This document shows, one piece after another, positions 20,096 through 29,382 of a stretch of 64,000 nucleotides of DNA; the stretch's first letter is position 1; every line of letters begins with the position of its first letter. Source of the stretch: CAWATG01 sp963785035 (GTDB taxonomy: Bacteria; Actinomycetota; Acidimicrobiia; IMCC26256; CAWATG01); contig CAWATG010000008.1 in NCBI GenBank assembly GCA_963785035.1, positions 1 through 64,000 of the forward strand. The letters run 5' to 3'. A model generated the notes under the pieces. That model was not told the DNA's origin, did not search any database, and saw only the letters and a program-made list of their open reading frames with translations. The translations under genes and the position numbers were made by a program.

Positions 20096-20232
20096 CAACC
20101 GCACGCTCTGCGAACTGGTACGCGTCGGGAGCTCGATCGGGCGCAGACCAACCGTCTGCCTAGTGGATCATAAGGACCAAAAGCGGATGAATGGTTGACG
20201 ATAGGGCGAATCGGTCTCTATTGTCTCGCCCT

Positions 20233-21475
20233 ATGTATTCCATGAAGCGGGTTCTGGGTCTGTTGGTGGCCGTTGCGGTTTCGGCCGGTTCGTTCTTGGT
20301 CGCAGCACCCGGCGCTTCGGCGGCCTACCCGGGTCTCGAAGTGACGCCGCCGGTCGCCTCGGTGTCGGCGACGGTTGGTGTCAGCAGCGAGTGGTTTTCC
20401 TTCCGTGTCACCAACACGGGCGCTGTTCCGGTGATGATGGACTCTCTACGCGACCGGCGAAAGTTGGAAGTCGATCAGCGTCCCCATGGAATGTGGTATG
20501 GGCGCCGCTCTTCAGCCAGGTAAAAGCTGTGTTGTCAGTCTTATTCTCTTCCCCAAGGTTGTTGGAACGACGACGGTCTCTGTCACAAACTTCGGAAGTG
20601 TTATCGCAACGGTCACGGTAACGGGCGTTCTGGGCGCAGGTTCCTCGGCCGGAGCCCACGGATCCTCTGCCGACGACAGGGGGAGACGGGTATTGGATGC
20701 TGGGGAGCGACGGCGCGGTCTACGCGTTCGGCGGCGCTCGGTCCAGGGCGATCCGAGGACCGCTATCTTCGACCGTTTTGGCCCCGGCCCGAAGCTGCTC
20801 GAAGGTACCGGCGCTGTGAAGCTTGAGCCGACGCCGAGTGGCAACGGCTATTGGATCGTCGACTCGCAGGGCACGGTCTATCCGTATGGAGATGCCAAGG
20901 CCATCGGGAGTCTTGGTCCGGGTGCGTTGGCTCCGGGAGAGTTGGTTTCGAGTATTTCGGCGACGCCTGATGGGAATGGGTATTGGGTTTTCACGAACCG
21001 TGGGCGTGTGGTGCCGTTTGGCGCTGCGGTGTCGTACGGCGATATGTCGAAGGTTGCTCTGACCGGTCCGGTGTTGGGTTCGATTCCGACGCCGTCGGGT
21101 AAGGGCTATTGGATGGTCGCTTCCGACGGTGGCATCTTTGCGTTTGGTGATGCTGCGTTCTTCGGTTCGACTGGTGCGATGAAGTTGAATGCGCCGGTGC
21201 AGTCTTTGGTGCCGACGAGTACGGGGAACGGTTACTGGTTGGTCGCTTCCGATGGTGGCATCTTTGCTTTCGGCGATGCGGAGTTCAGGGGTTCGATGGG
21301 CGCGACGAAGATGAACAAGCCTGTTGTCGACATGGTTCGCTATGGCAATGGGTATCTGATGGTCGGCGCCGATGGTGGGATCTTCAACTTCTCGGACCGT
21401 GCGTTTGTCGGGTCGCTCGGCGGAACGACAGTTGGCGCTCCGATCACGTCAGTCGCGGCGTACGCAGCTGGGTAG
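20233..21475 (+). CDS. Secreted repeat protein with DGGIFAFGDA-type repeats (several frame breaks)
   Basis: A signal peptide (VLGLLVAVAVSAGSFLVAAPGASA) is followed by an Ig-like/choice-of-anchor segment (VSATVGVSSEWFSFRVTNTG). Then come at least six copies of a roughly 40-residue repeat: GNGYWLVASDGGIFAFGDA followed by FxGSxG. The frame changes near 20442 (+1), near 20635 and again near 20750. Joined, the open frame is continuous to 21475. These repeats, probably a beta-propeller, are abundant in Acidimicrobiia surface proteins; their ligand is not known. Whether the breaks are real or errors cannot be told for a non-essential gene. An alternative start is the ATG at 20242. Confidence 0.75.
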
Positions 21476-21500
21476 CTCACCTAACCGACGGTTCTGCGTA

Positions 21501-22548
21501 CTACAGAACGAGTTCGGCCATCATGGTGATCACCTCGCGCTGATTCGCCGTGATGATCAGCGTGGTGATCCCCGACTCCTTCCACGCGTCGAGTTGGTCC
21601 GCGATGCGTGCACGTGAACCGAGGAGCGACACCTCGTCGACAAGTTTGTCGGGCACCGCTGCTGCCGCTTCCTTTTTCTTGCCGTCGAGGTAGAAGTCTT
21701 GGATGACCTTCGCCTCGGCTTCATAGCCGTACCGGCACGCGAGGTTGTTGTAGAAGTTGTTCTCCCGCGGACCCATCCCGCCGATGTAGAGGGCAAGCGT
21801 GGGCTTGATGTATCCGCGCATGGTGTCGAGGTCCTTGTCATCACCGGTGATCACCGTGACCGTTGGCGCGATGTCAAAGTCCGCCGCAGTTTTTGGTTGC
21901 GATGCGCGCGCGAAGCCTGCATCGAGCGCGGCGCCGAAGGAATCCTTCAGGTGTGTGGGCGATGAGAAGATCGGAAGCCAACCGTCGGCGATCTCTGCGA
22001 CGAGCTCCACGTTCTTGGGTCCGATCGCAGCGACATAGATAGGGATGTCGTTCTCGCTCGGGTGAACCATCAACTTGAGCGGCTTACCGAAACCAGACGC
22101 GTCCTCTTTGCGGTACGGGATGTCGTAGTGCGCGCCATGGTGCTCGAGCGGCGCTTCGCGTTTCCAGATGGCGCGCAGAGATCTCGACGTACTCGCGGGT
22201 CTTGCCGAGCGGCTTTCCGTAGGGCAGGCCGTGCCAACCCTCGACGACTGCTGGCCCTGAGAGACCCAAACCGCAGAGGAAGCGTCCTCCGCTCATCAGG
22301 TCGAGCGTCACCGCGGTCATGGCTGTCATTGCTGGGGTACGTGCCGGCATCTGCATGATGGAGCTGCCGAACTTGAGGTTGGTGGTATGCGCGAGCAGCC
22401 AGGTGATCGGTGTGATCGCGTCGGTTCCGTATGCTTCCGCGGTCCAGCCCGAGTGATAGCCGAGACGGTCGGCCTCCTGAGCCAACTCCACCGCGTTGGC
22501 AAGGTCCTTGCCCCAGTCCTGGTAGCCGAAGCTGAGTCCAAGCCGCAT
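21501..22548 (-). CDS. LLM-class (luciferase-like) F420-dependent oxidoreductase (frame break near 22170)
   Basis: The N-terminal part RLGLSFGYQDWGKDLANAV and SGWTAEAYGTDAITPITWL is typical of F420-dependent luciferase-like enzymes. After a single-base break near 22170 (a VEIS-RAIWKRE junction) the protein continues LMVHPSENDIPIYVAAIGPK to the C-terminus. Joined length is about 348 residues, normal. These TIM-barrel enzymes use reduced F420 or flavin for hydride transfer; the substrate is unknown. The start at 22548 is preceded by AGGGGAGG, a strong binding site. Convergent with the repeat-protein gene. Confidence 0.88.
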
Positions 22549-22652
22549 TGGTCCTCCCCTTGTTGGTCCGAAGCCGAACGACGCCCCGCATCGTGACACG
22601 CGAGCGGTTCGACCGTCGATCCGTTTGGAGTCCGCCGCTTCGAATGGGTTGT

Positions 22653-23744
22653 TCAGCCCGGTCGGACGGCACCGCTGAGCTGGTTGTACGGCACCGGTTG
22701 CAGTTTGACGACGTCGCCGGTACTCGTCGCCGAAACCTGCATGCCGTCACCCACATAGAGCGCGACGTGCGCACTGCCACCCGGTCCTCGCACGACGAGG
22801 TCACCAGGTTGGAGTTCGTTCAGCGGAACACGGGGGAACATCTTGAACTGGGCTCCCGAGTAATGGGGGAGGTTCAGGCCTCCGGCTCGCCACGCCATCA
22901 TCGTCAACCCCGAGCAGTCGAATGCATTCGGACCGGTGGCGGCGTAGCGGTATGGCTTGCCGATTTGAGCGAACGCGTAGTCGATGGCGGCTCGAGCGCC
23001 TTCCGAGGGTGCGGGCGGTCGCACGAAACCAGCGGCGGTGTAGGTCGCCGACGATGCCGGCGTCGCTCGGGGGTGCAGAATCTGCTCGCGCTTGGCGATG
23101 CCAGCTGCGAATGCGGTGAACGCCTTGTGCGCCTCGTGCTGGCGGATCAAAACGTCGAGGTCATCGCGGGTTTTGGTGAGCTGCGTGATCAAAAGCTTGT
23201 CGAAGGCCTCGAGTTGTGTGCGTTGTCGAGCGATTCTTCGCTTTGCGGATTGCATGCCGCGCTTGGCGGTTTCGAAGACCGTCACCTCGACGGCGAGTTG
23301 CTCGCGGGCACGGGCGAGTTGCTCGGCGACGTTGGCGGTTGGTGTGCCGGCTGCCAGGGCGATACGAGAGTCTGCCTTCGAGTTCTTCGTCAAGCCGGTG
23401 AAGATGCTCGAACCTCCGCCGCCGAGCGCCTGGGCGGTTGCGCCTTTCGGTTCGGCGAGTACGGCAGTGAGACGGCGGGTTTCCATCCGGGCACTGTCGA
23501 CGTGTGCCCTGGCATCTGCGACTGCCGTCTGCGCCCGCTTGACCTCCGCGAAGGTGGCCTCATACTCCACCGCGAGGGCGGCGATTCGTGCTCGGGTCGA
23601 CTCGATTGTCGACTCGAGACGGAGCGCCTCGGCCTGTTTTTCGTCGATGTTGGAAGCCGCTGCCGGAATCGCCGAGAGGAGCACGCCGCTTGCGACGAGC
23701 ACTGATGTGGCAACGATGGAGTAGCGATGTCGGAGATGGTTCAT
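22653..23744 (-). CDS. Secreted NlpC/P60 peptidoglycan hydrolase with coiled-coil (RipA-like)
   Basis: A 363-residue precursor: signal peptide (SIVATSVLVASGVLLSAIPA), then a long alpha-helical coiled-coil of about 190 residues rich in E, A, R and K. The C-terminal NlpC/P60 domain has the catalytic Cys in NAFDCSGLTMMAWR, His in GGSAHVALYVGDG and a third polar residue downstream. It cleaves the D-Glu/diamino-acid bond of stem peptides during cell separation, like RipA/RipB or CwlO. The ATG of MNHLRHRYS is chosen because AGGGAGT precedes it; the open frame upstream is a proline-rich artefact. Confidence 0.92.
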   Translation of the reverse strand: MNHLRHRYSIVATSVLVASGVLLSAIPAAASNIDEKQAEALRLESTIESTRARIAALAVEYEATFAEVKRAQTAVADARAHVDSARMETRRLTAVLAEPKGATAQALGGGGSSIFTGLTKNSKADSRIALAAGTPTANVAEQLARAREQLAVEVTVFETAKRGMQSAKRRIARQRTQLEAFDKLLITQLTKTRDDLDVLIRQHEAHKAFTAFAAGIAKREQILHPRATPASSATYTAAGFVRPPAPSEGARAAIDYAFAQIGKPYRYAATGPNAFDCSGLTMMAWRAGGLNLPHYSGAQFKMFPRVPLNELQPGDLVVRGPGGSAHVALYVGDGMQVSATSTGDVVKLQPVPYNQLSGAVRPG

Positions 23745-24146
23745 GGGGACTCCCTGTGCGATCGACTCCCGGGAAGTGGGAGCTTCGGTCGGTGTTTGTC
23801 CTTGCGAACGTGCTGTGTTCGGAGTGGGTTGTGTTTTGGACGGGATGGGTTCTGAAAATTGATATGGGTGTGCGTTTGGAGGGTGAGGGTGCGGGTGCAG
23901 GGGGTACGAGCGACGAGTCAGCGAAGTCGGCACTCAACTGGGGGGCCGTCCGATGCGGACTTCGGCGAATCCACGTCAACGCGACTCAACGCCGTGGACA
24001 TTTGGGATGCAGAAGACGCTAGTGCGAAGCGCCTCATCCGTGCCGAATCGGACGGAGCGTATTTCCGACGCCGAGGTGTGGCGAAATGCCCTACAAGGCA
24101 GGAAGGGCCGCGGAAATGCGTGCGTATGTGCAGGTCAAGCGAATTT
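23745..24146. other. 402-base intergenic region upstream of the NlpC/P60 gene
   Basis: No gene recognised. On the minus strand a short CTCCC/GGGAG hairpin lies about 25 bases before the NlpC/P60 ribosome binding site. The length would fit a leader with a regulatory RNA (c-di-AMP riboswitches often precede such genes), but no conserved motif could be identified by eye. Confidence 0.35.
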
Positions 24147-24626
24147 TTAGATGGCCCACCCGGTAGTTGGTTCGGGGTCATTCGGACCGGAAATTGTTGG
24201 CGTCTTCCAGCCCATCGACTGGGCAATTCCGTCAGCGACCCGCTGCCACTCGGCTGGATTCCAGCCAACAGCGGCAGCGATCAGTGAGGTGTCCTGGCCG
24301 AGATGTACGAACGCCGGGAGGTGGGTCAGCCCGAGGCTTCCCACGAACGTGTGGTCCGGGTCGATGAAGACCATGAACTCATCGGCGTCATCGTCAAGAA
24401 TCTTGTGCGCGATCGCGGCGCTCGCCGTCAAGCAGATCGCGACATGGCAGTCGGCATCACCGAGCACCCTGAGGATGCGGCGGACGACTGGCAACCATTC
24501 GCGTGCTTCGGGGCGATCCGGAAGGATCACGCAGCACAGGTGGAACATCGTCATCCAGTCGTCGAGCGTGCGTGTCGTCCCCTGCAAGTTCTCGAGCGCG
24601 ATCGACGGATCTGGGTTGCGAGTCAT
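24147..24626 (-). CDS. Redoxin-like conserved protein without a CxxC site
   Basis: A 159-residue protein starting at an ATG preceded by AGGAGGTGG. Its layout suggests a thioredoxin-like fold: LENLQGTTRTLDDWMTMFHL, then CCVILPDRPEA at the position of the active-site loop, FMVFIDPDHTFVGSLGLTHLP with the cis-proline-type segment, and AAVGWNPAEWQRVADGIA at the end. The active-site loop carries adjacent CC rather than CxxC, so disulphide chemistry is unlikely. It lies 84 bases downstream of the MBL-fold gene on the same strand. Function unknown. Confidence 0.65.
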   Translation of the reverse strand: MTRNPDPSIALENLQGTTRTLDDWMTMFHLCCVILPDRPEAREWLPVVRRILRVLGDADCHVAICLTASAAIAHKILDDDADEFMVFIDPDHTFVGSLGLTHLPAFVHLGQDTSLIAAAVGWNPAEWQRVADGIAQSMGWKTPTISGPNDPEPTTGWAI

Positions 24627-24710
24627 TCCACCTCCTGTCGTAGGTCGCCCAGAACCTAGCAACGTTCGCCACCGAAGGGGGACATTGACGTGCAATCAGT
24701 GTGACGTGGG

Positions 24711-25538
24711 TTACATCCCCATCGCGCGCAACATCGCAGTCGGGATGCCGTCATGACCCGATGCGAGCATCGCCGCGCGTTCGATGTTGATGGTGTCGTT
24801 CGATCGATCGACCCACGCGTCCCAAGGTCCAGTCGCAATGTTCGAACGGTTCGCTGCAGCGTCGAGACACGCGCGCAGATAGTCGATGAGCACCCCGATT
24901 TCTGCAGCGCCGCCGATGGCGCCATGTGCGGGAACGATCACGTTCGCGAGTTCGCCGATCACGTCGAGCACATCAATCCATGCAGGAAAATCAGCCTCGA
25001 ACGCGAGTGGGGTCACGCCGAAGGAACACAGTCCACCTGCGAAACACACGTCGCTGTCGCCGACGAGCACCAACAGATCACCTGCTGAATATCCGTGTGC
25101 TGGGAGCACTTCGAGTCGTTCGGTGAGTTGTGCAGGCCCATCGATGAGATGTGTGACCGCACGGGTGCCGGTCTCGGCGAGATCCTCGAATTCGTCAGCA
25201 AATTCGGGCATGAAATGTTGGTACGCGGCGATGGGCATCGCGAGGTCGAGCACGTCGCTGGTGGCCGGTGCGGCGTAAACCGCTGCATTGGGAAACGCGG
25301 TCGATCCACCGACGACGTCGATTCGACCATGTGTGAGGATCAGCCGACGTACAGGGCGTCCCATCGCGGAGACAGCCTTTCTGAACGGCTCCCACTGTGA
25401 GCGGACCATCAGCGCGTCGACAACGGTGATGCCGTCGTCGTCGATGACGACTCCGGCATTCGCGACGCCGACACGGGCGCCCGTCGGTAACCAGGCGAAG
25501 ACGCCATCGCCAACAGGCTCGAGGGAGTTCGGAGACAT
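24711..25538 (-). CDS. MBL-fold protein with degenerate metal site
   Basis: A 275-residue metallo-beta-lactamase fold protein: GDGVFAWLPTGARVGVANAG, a DGITVVDALMV strand and a final VPAHGAIGG. The usual THxHxDHxGG motif reads THGRIDVVGG, with Arg and Val in place of two His ligands. The later aspartate ligand position reads CFAGGL rather than AGDL. Most zinc ligands are therefore gone and hydrolase activity is doubtful. It could be a binding or structural protein. A GTG about four codons upstream is an alternative start. Divergent from the CoA-ester lyase gene by 41 bases. Confidence 0.75.
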   Translation of the reverse strand: MSPNSLEPVGDGVFAWLPTGARVGVANAGVVIDDDGITVVDALMVRSQWEPFRKAVSAMGRPVRRLILTHGRIDVVGGSTAFPNAAVYAAPATSDVLDLAMPIAAYQHFMPEFADEFEDLAETGTRAVTHLIDGPAQLTERLEVLPAHGYSAGDLLVLVGDSDVCFAGGLCSFGVTPLAFEADFPAWIDVLDVIGELANVIVPAHGAIGGAAEIGVLIDYLRACLDAAANRSNIATGPWDAWVDRSNDTINIERAAMLASGHDGIPTAMLRAMGM

Positions 25539-25566
25539 CGATTGCGCCACGTCTCCACGGTATCGG

Positions 25567-25580
25567 TACCCTTCGACCCA
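25567..25580 (+). promoter_or_regulatory. -10 box for a leaderless lyase mRNA
   Basis: TACCCT at 25567-25572 lies 7 bases before the ATG at 25580, so the transcript would start at the initiation codon. No ribosome binding site is seen. Confidence 0.4.
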
Positions 25581-26518
25581 TGTCTGAGCGCTCCCGTGAA
25601 TTGCCCCGCCGAAGCTGTCATGCCGTTCCGGGTTCGAACCCCAAGTTCTTGGCGAAGGCTCCGTCTCTCGGCGCAGACATGTACTTCCTCGACCTCGAGG
25701 ACTCGGTCGCGCCGAACGCCAAGGAAGATGCACGTGCAACGGTCGTCGACGCGATCAACACGAACGACTGGGGTGACGCAGTCCTTTGCGTTCGCGTCAA
25801 CGCGTGGGACACCAAGTGGACCTACCGTGATGTGATCCACATCGTCGAGAACGCATCGGAACGACTCGACGCGATCATGTTGCCGAAGGTGCAATCAGCA
25901 GCCGAAGTCGTGGCCCTCGACCTGCTCCTGACGCAGATCGAGGCGAACATGGGACGCGCTACGAAAGTTGGCATCGAAGCACAGATTGAAACTGCACGTG
26001 GGCTGATCAACGTCGAGGAGATCTGCGCGGCTTCGGACCGCCTGGAGACGATCATCTTCGGACCGGCCGACTTCGCCGCGTCGCTGGAAATGCCGGTGCT
26101 CACCGGTGGTGTCGCGATTCCCGAGTATCCGGGAGATCACTTTCACTACACCTTCTCGAAGATCTTGATGGCCGGGCGTGCCAATGGGTTGCAGGTGATC
26201 GACGGTCCGTATCTGCGAATCAAGGATATTGATGGATTGCGCAGCTACGCGCAGCGCACGCACATGCTCGGCTACGACGGCAAGTGGACGTTGCATCCCG
26301 ACCAGGTCACCGTCATCAACGACGTGTACACCCCGACCCAAGAGCAGTTCGATCATGCCTATGACCTTCTCGAGGCCTATCGGGTCGCAACGGAAACTGA
26401 TCTTCGCGGTGCGGTGATGTTCGGTGACGAGATGATCGACGAGGCGAGCCGGAAGATGGCGAACAAGTTCGTCGCGCGCGGCTTGCGTTCAGGCTTGGCT
26501 CGCAGTCACGCTTCGTGA
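25580..26518 (+). CDS. HpcH/HpaI-type CoA-ester lyase (malyl/citramalyl-CoA lyase family)
   Basis: A 312-residue TIM-barrel lyase. LARRSCHAVPGS-like start (RRSCHAVPGSNPKFLAKA), MYFLDLEDSVAPNAKE with the metal-binding Glu/Asp, MLPKVQSAAEV, IEAQIETARGLIN and FGPADFAASL are characteristic of the citrate-lyase beta/malyl-CoA lyase family; WTLHPDQV is the conserved substrate loop. It reversibly cleaves 3-hydroxyacyl-CoAs such as malyl-CoA or methylmalyl-CoA to glyoxylate or pyruvate and an acyl-CoA. The exact substrate cannot be told. A MaoC hydratase and an acyl-CoA dehydrogenase are nearby. Confidence 0.9.
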   Translation: MSERSRELPRRSCHAVPGSNPKFLAKAPSLGADMYFLDLEDSVAPNAKEDARATVVDAINTNDWGDAVLCVRVNAWDTKWTYRDVIHIVENASERLDAIMLPKVQSAAEVVALDLLLTQIEANMGRATKVGIEAQIETARGLINVEEICAASDRLETIIFGPADFAASLEMPVLTGGVAIPEYPGDHFHYTFSKILMAGRANGLQVIDGPYLRIKDIDGLRSYAQRTHMLGYDGKWTLHPDQVTVINDVYTPTQEQFDHAYDLLEAYRVATETDLRGAVMFGDEMIDEASRKMANKFVARGLRSGLARSHAS

Positions 26519-26528
26519 ATCCGACCGT

Positions 26529-28160
26529 TCAGGCCGAGCGAGCGAGTGCTTGCTCGGCAAGGCGGCGCGCGATCACGCGTAGACAGAGGGTCTCATCGGC
26601 GCCTTCGAAAATGGAGAGCACGCGCGCGTCGACGAAGTAGCGCGACACGGGGAACTCCTCGGCGTAACCCATTCCGCCGTGCAATTGCATGGCTTCGCGT
26701 GTGACCCACTCGGCGGAGCGACACACGAATGCCTTCAACATCGACGCTTCGAGGGCGCCCTCACCCACAGCCATGCGTCGCGCGACGTGGTACGAGAACT
26801 GACGGCCGGCCTGGATGAGTACGGCCATGCGCGCCAGCTTCACTTTCGAGAGTTGGTAGTCGAACACGGGCTTGCCGAAGACGCGGCGTTCTTGCGCGTA
26901 GCTCAGTCCCGCATCGAACGCAGCTTGCATCAGCCCGGTTGCGCGTGCGGCCGTCTGCAGTCGCCCGTTCTCGAAGCCCTCCATCTGGAGGTAGAAGCCC
27001 TTGCCGAGGCCGGCATCCTCGCCGATGAGGTTCTCGGCGGGCACGAACCAGTTGGCGAAGGAAACCTCGTACGAGTGCATGCCGCGGTAACCAATCGTGT
27101 CGATCGCGCGACCTTCCATCGTTCCGCCGCCGGTTTGGCAATATGCGAACGCGTGTCCTGCGGTCGCCTCCTTCTCGATCACGAACACCGACAATCCCCG
27201 GTGGGTCAGGCTTCGGTCTGGGTTCGTGCGCGCCAGCAGCATGAGCAGGTTGGCGCGACCTGCGAACGTGCACCACGTCTTCGTGCCGTCGATGAGATAG
27301 CCGCCCGCTGTCGGTGTCGCCGTCACGCTCACGCCTGCGACGTCGGATCCGTAGTCGGGCTCGGTCACCATGATCCCGCACATCACTTCGCCCGATGCGA
27401 TACGCGGCAGGAAACGCTGTTTCTGCGCCTCGGTGCCACCGCGAACCAGCGCGCGGGTGAGGATCTCGGGGCGTGTGATGAGCGAACCACCGATCCCGAG
27501 CGATCCGCGGGAGAGCTCCTCGGTTGCGACAACCATCCCGAGGTAGTCCTGCTCGCCGCCTGCCGCGAAACCGCCATAGGCCTCGGGGACCGACAATCCG
27601 AAGCCGCCGATCTGTGCGAGCCCTGTGATGATCGATTCGGGTACATCATCGTTGGTGCGATGTACGTGTTCTGCGACGGGACGGATCTCGTCGTCGGCGA
27701 AACGTCCGAACGTTGCGCGGACGAGATCGAAGTCATCGGAGAGATGTGACGCGCCAGTACCGACCGCGGCGACGCGTTCGGCGATCCGCTCGAGGAAGGC
27801 TGGATCGCGGTGCTCCTCGACGAAGTCCATCGCAGGGTCGAGAGCTGTCACGGATTGACGCCACGTTGAGGTACGGCCTGCCATTCTGGAGCTGAGGTCC
27901 CAGATGGCATCGGCAATGAAGGCCGATGCCAGCATTGCCTCGTCCTCCCCGTGTGCCGCGTAGTCGAGCATCACCTGGCCCACTGCGAGGGCACTTGCGC
28001 TGTGAGCGAGGTCATATGAGAGGACCTGGTGCTGATCCAACTTGGCGACGGAGATGACGCCGTCGCCAACAGCACCATCCGCGAGCGTGAGGCTTGTCTC
28101 GTCGACGACCGTTGCAGCGCATGTGAGCGCCGTCTCGGCTGCGTGCAATGCCGTGTTCAT
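26529..28160 (-). CDS. Acyl-CoA dehydrogenase with long N-terminal extension
   Basis: A 543-residue flavoprotein, longer than the usual 380-400. The first 150 residues are a helical extension. The core follows: GGFGLSVPEAYGGF, MVTEPDYGSDVAGV, KTWCTFAGRANLLMLLAR, the RVFGKPVFDYQ segment and the C-terminal QLHGGMGYAEEFPVSRYF and RVLSIFEGADE. It oxidises an acyl-CoA to the enoyl-CoA and passes electrons to ETF. The ATG at 28160 fits; the open frame above it is proline-rich antisense to a threonine-rich tail. It is last in a minus-strand run with the SGNH and ABC genes. Confidence 0.9.
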   Translation of the reverse strand: MNTALHAAETALTCAATVVDETSLTLADGAVGDGVISVAKLDQHQVLSYDLAHSASALAVGQVMLDYAAHGEDEAMLASAFIADAIWDLSSRMAGRTSTWRQSVTALDPAMDFVEEHRDPAFLERIAERVAAVGTGASHLSDDFDLVRATFGRFADDEIRPVAEHVHRTNDDVPESIITGLAQIGGFGLSVPEAYGGFAAGGEQDYLGMVVATEELSRGSLGIGGSLITRPEILTRALVRGGTEAQKQRFLPRIASGEVMCGIMVTEPDYGSDVAGVSVTATPTAGGYLIDGTKTWCTFAGRANLLMLLARTNPDRSLTHRGLSVFVIEKEATAGHAFAYCQTGGGTMEGRAIDTIGYRGMHSYEVSFANWFVPAENLIGEDAGLGKGFYLQMEGFENGRLQTAARATGLMQAAFDAGLSYAQERRVFGKPVFDYQLSKVKLARMAVLIQAGRQFSYHVARRMAVGEGALEASMLKAFVCRSAEWVTREAMQLHGGMGYAEEFPVSRYFVDARVLSIFEGADETLCLRVIARRLAEQALARSA

Positions 28161-28176
28161 TGAGCTGATCTGCCCA

Positions 28177-29382
28177 TCAGGTCGTTGTGGTGGTCGTGGC
28201 GGGCGCGGTTGTCGTCGAAGTCGCTGCGGTCGGTGTTGTCGACGAGGCGGGAGGATCGGAGGGGACGGCGGTGGTTTCGGTACTCGACGGTGCAGTCGTG
28301 CTGCTGGTGGTCGAGGAGGTTGACGGAAGCGTCGTGGCGCTCCGGGCAGAATCGACACCTGCGGTCGAGGTCGTGCTGCGCGCGACATTCCCAGGCTGTG
28401 TGCCGCTGCCTTTGCTCACGATCTGGGGAATCCGTTTCGATCCCGGAACCGCACGCTCGGAGATGCTCCAGTCGGCGTCGAGCACGCGAAAGATTTCGGC
28501 AGCGAGGCGGCTGCCGCCTTCATTGGTGAAGTGGATGCCATCGCCCGCCCGTACGGTTCGCTTCCTGCCGTCGGGACCCGGCAGTGCCGCCGCGTAGCGG
28601 CCATCGGAGTCGGAGAACAACGCATACGCGTCGATGTAGGTGACATTCGGTCGGCGGTTCGCTTCTTCGCGTGCGATCTTGTTGAGTTGCAAAACCTTGG
28701 CGGCGAATTTCGAATCGCGCATGTTGGGGGTTCCAACCCAATACACGTGGCGGTCGCTGCGAGACGCGAGGAAGAGGTCCATCATGGTTGTGACGTGCCG
28801 GCGCCAGTTCGCTTCCCAAGCGGGGCGTCCACTGGCGTCTTTCGGATTGGGTTGTACAAGAGGTGAATCGTTTGCGCCGATCGTGAAGATGATCGCCTCG
28901 GGATTGAAGTTGGCGAGATCCTCCGCCGCGTGTCTTGGCCAGTTGTAGAGACCCGGAGAGGTGAGGCCGGTAGATGTGCGGGAATTGAGGTAACTACGCA
29001 CGATGCCTGCGTCCTGTGTCATGCGCCCGAGTGTGACGCCCGGGGACCATGACAAGGAATCACCGCCGATCCAGAGCTTCAGCGGCGCCGCTGCTGTGGG
29101 CGCGCGGAACGCGATCTTTGGTGTGGCTCTGGGCGGCGCGACTCTGTTGGTGGGTGTGGTCCTACTCGCGTTGGCGAGTGCGGGATTGGACTCGCTACTC
29201 GGCAGTCGAACGGTGTCGGTGATGACCAATGCGACGACGATCGTGAGCGCGCCGAGCAACCAGGTGGCGAGCGTCTGGTGAAACCGTTCACGTTTACGGC
29301 GCCGCTCACGGCGCGTGACCGTCTGCGGGCGCAGGCTCAGCTCGTCAAGGGGGATTGGTTCGCGAACGGTCTTACGAAACAT
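28177..29382 (-). CDS. Membrane-anchored SGNH (DUF459-like) protein
   Basis: A 401-residue protein: basic cytoplasmic tail, one membrane segment (TLATWLLGALTIVVALVI), and an extracellular SGNH-hydrolase fold with GGDSLSWSPG (block I Ser), FTIGANDSP (block III) and the late DGIHFTNEGG (block V Asp-x-x-His). The C-terminus is a low-complexity serine/threonine tail of more than 40 residues. Proteins of this kind modify envelope glycans or peptides. The ATG overlaps the last codons of the ABC transporter gene, so the two are co-translated. Confidence 0.85.
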   Translation of the reverse strand: MFRKTVREPIPLDELSLRPQTVTRRERRRKRERFHQTLATWLLGALTIVVALVITDTVRLPSSESNPALANASRTTPTNRVAPPRATPKIAFRAPTAAAPLKLWIGGDSLSWSPGVTLGRMTQDAGIVRSYLNSRTSTGLTSPGLYNWPRHAAEDLANFNPEAIIFTIGANDSPLVQPNPKDASGRPAWEANWRRHVTTMMDLFLASRSDRHVYWVGTPNMRDSKFAAKVLQLNKIAREEANRRPNVTYIDAYALFSDSDGRYAAALPGPDGRKRTVRAGDGIHFTNEGGSRLAAEIFRVLDADWSISERAVPGSKRIPQIVSKGSGTQPGNVARSTTSTAGVDSARSATTLPSTSSTTSSTTAPSSTETTAVPSDPPASSTTPTAATSTTTAPATTTTTT

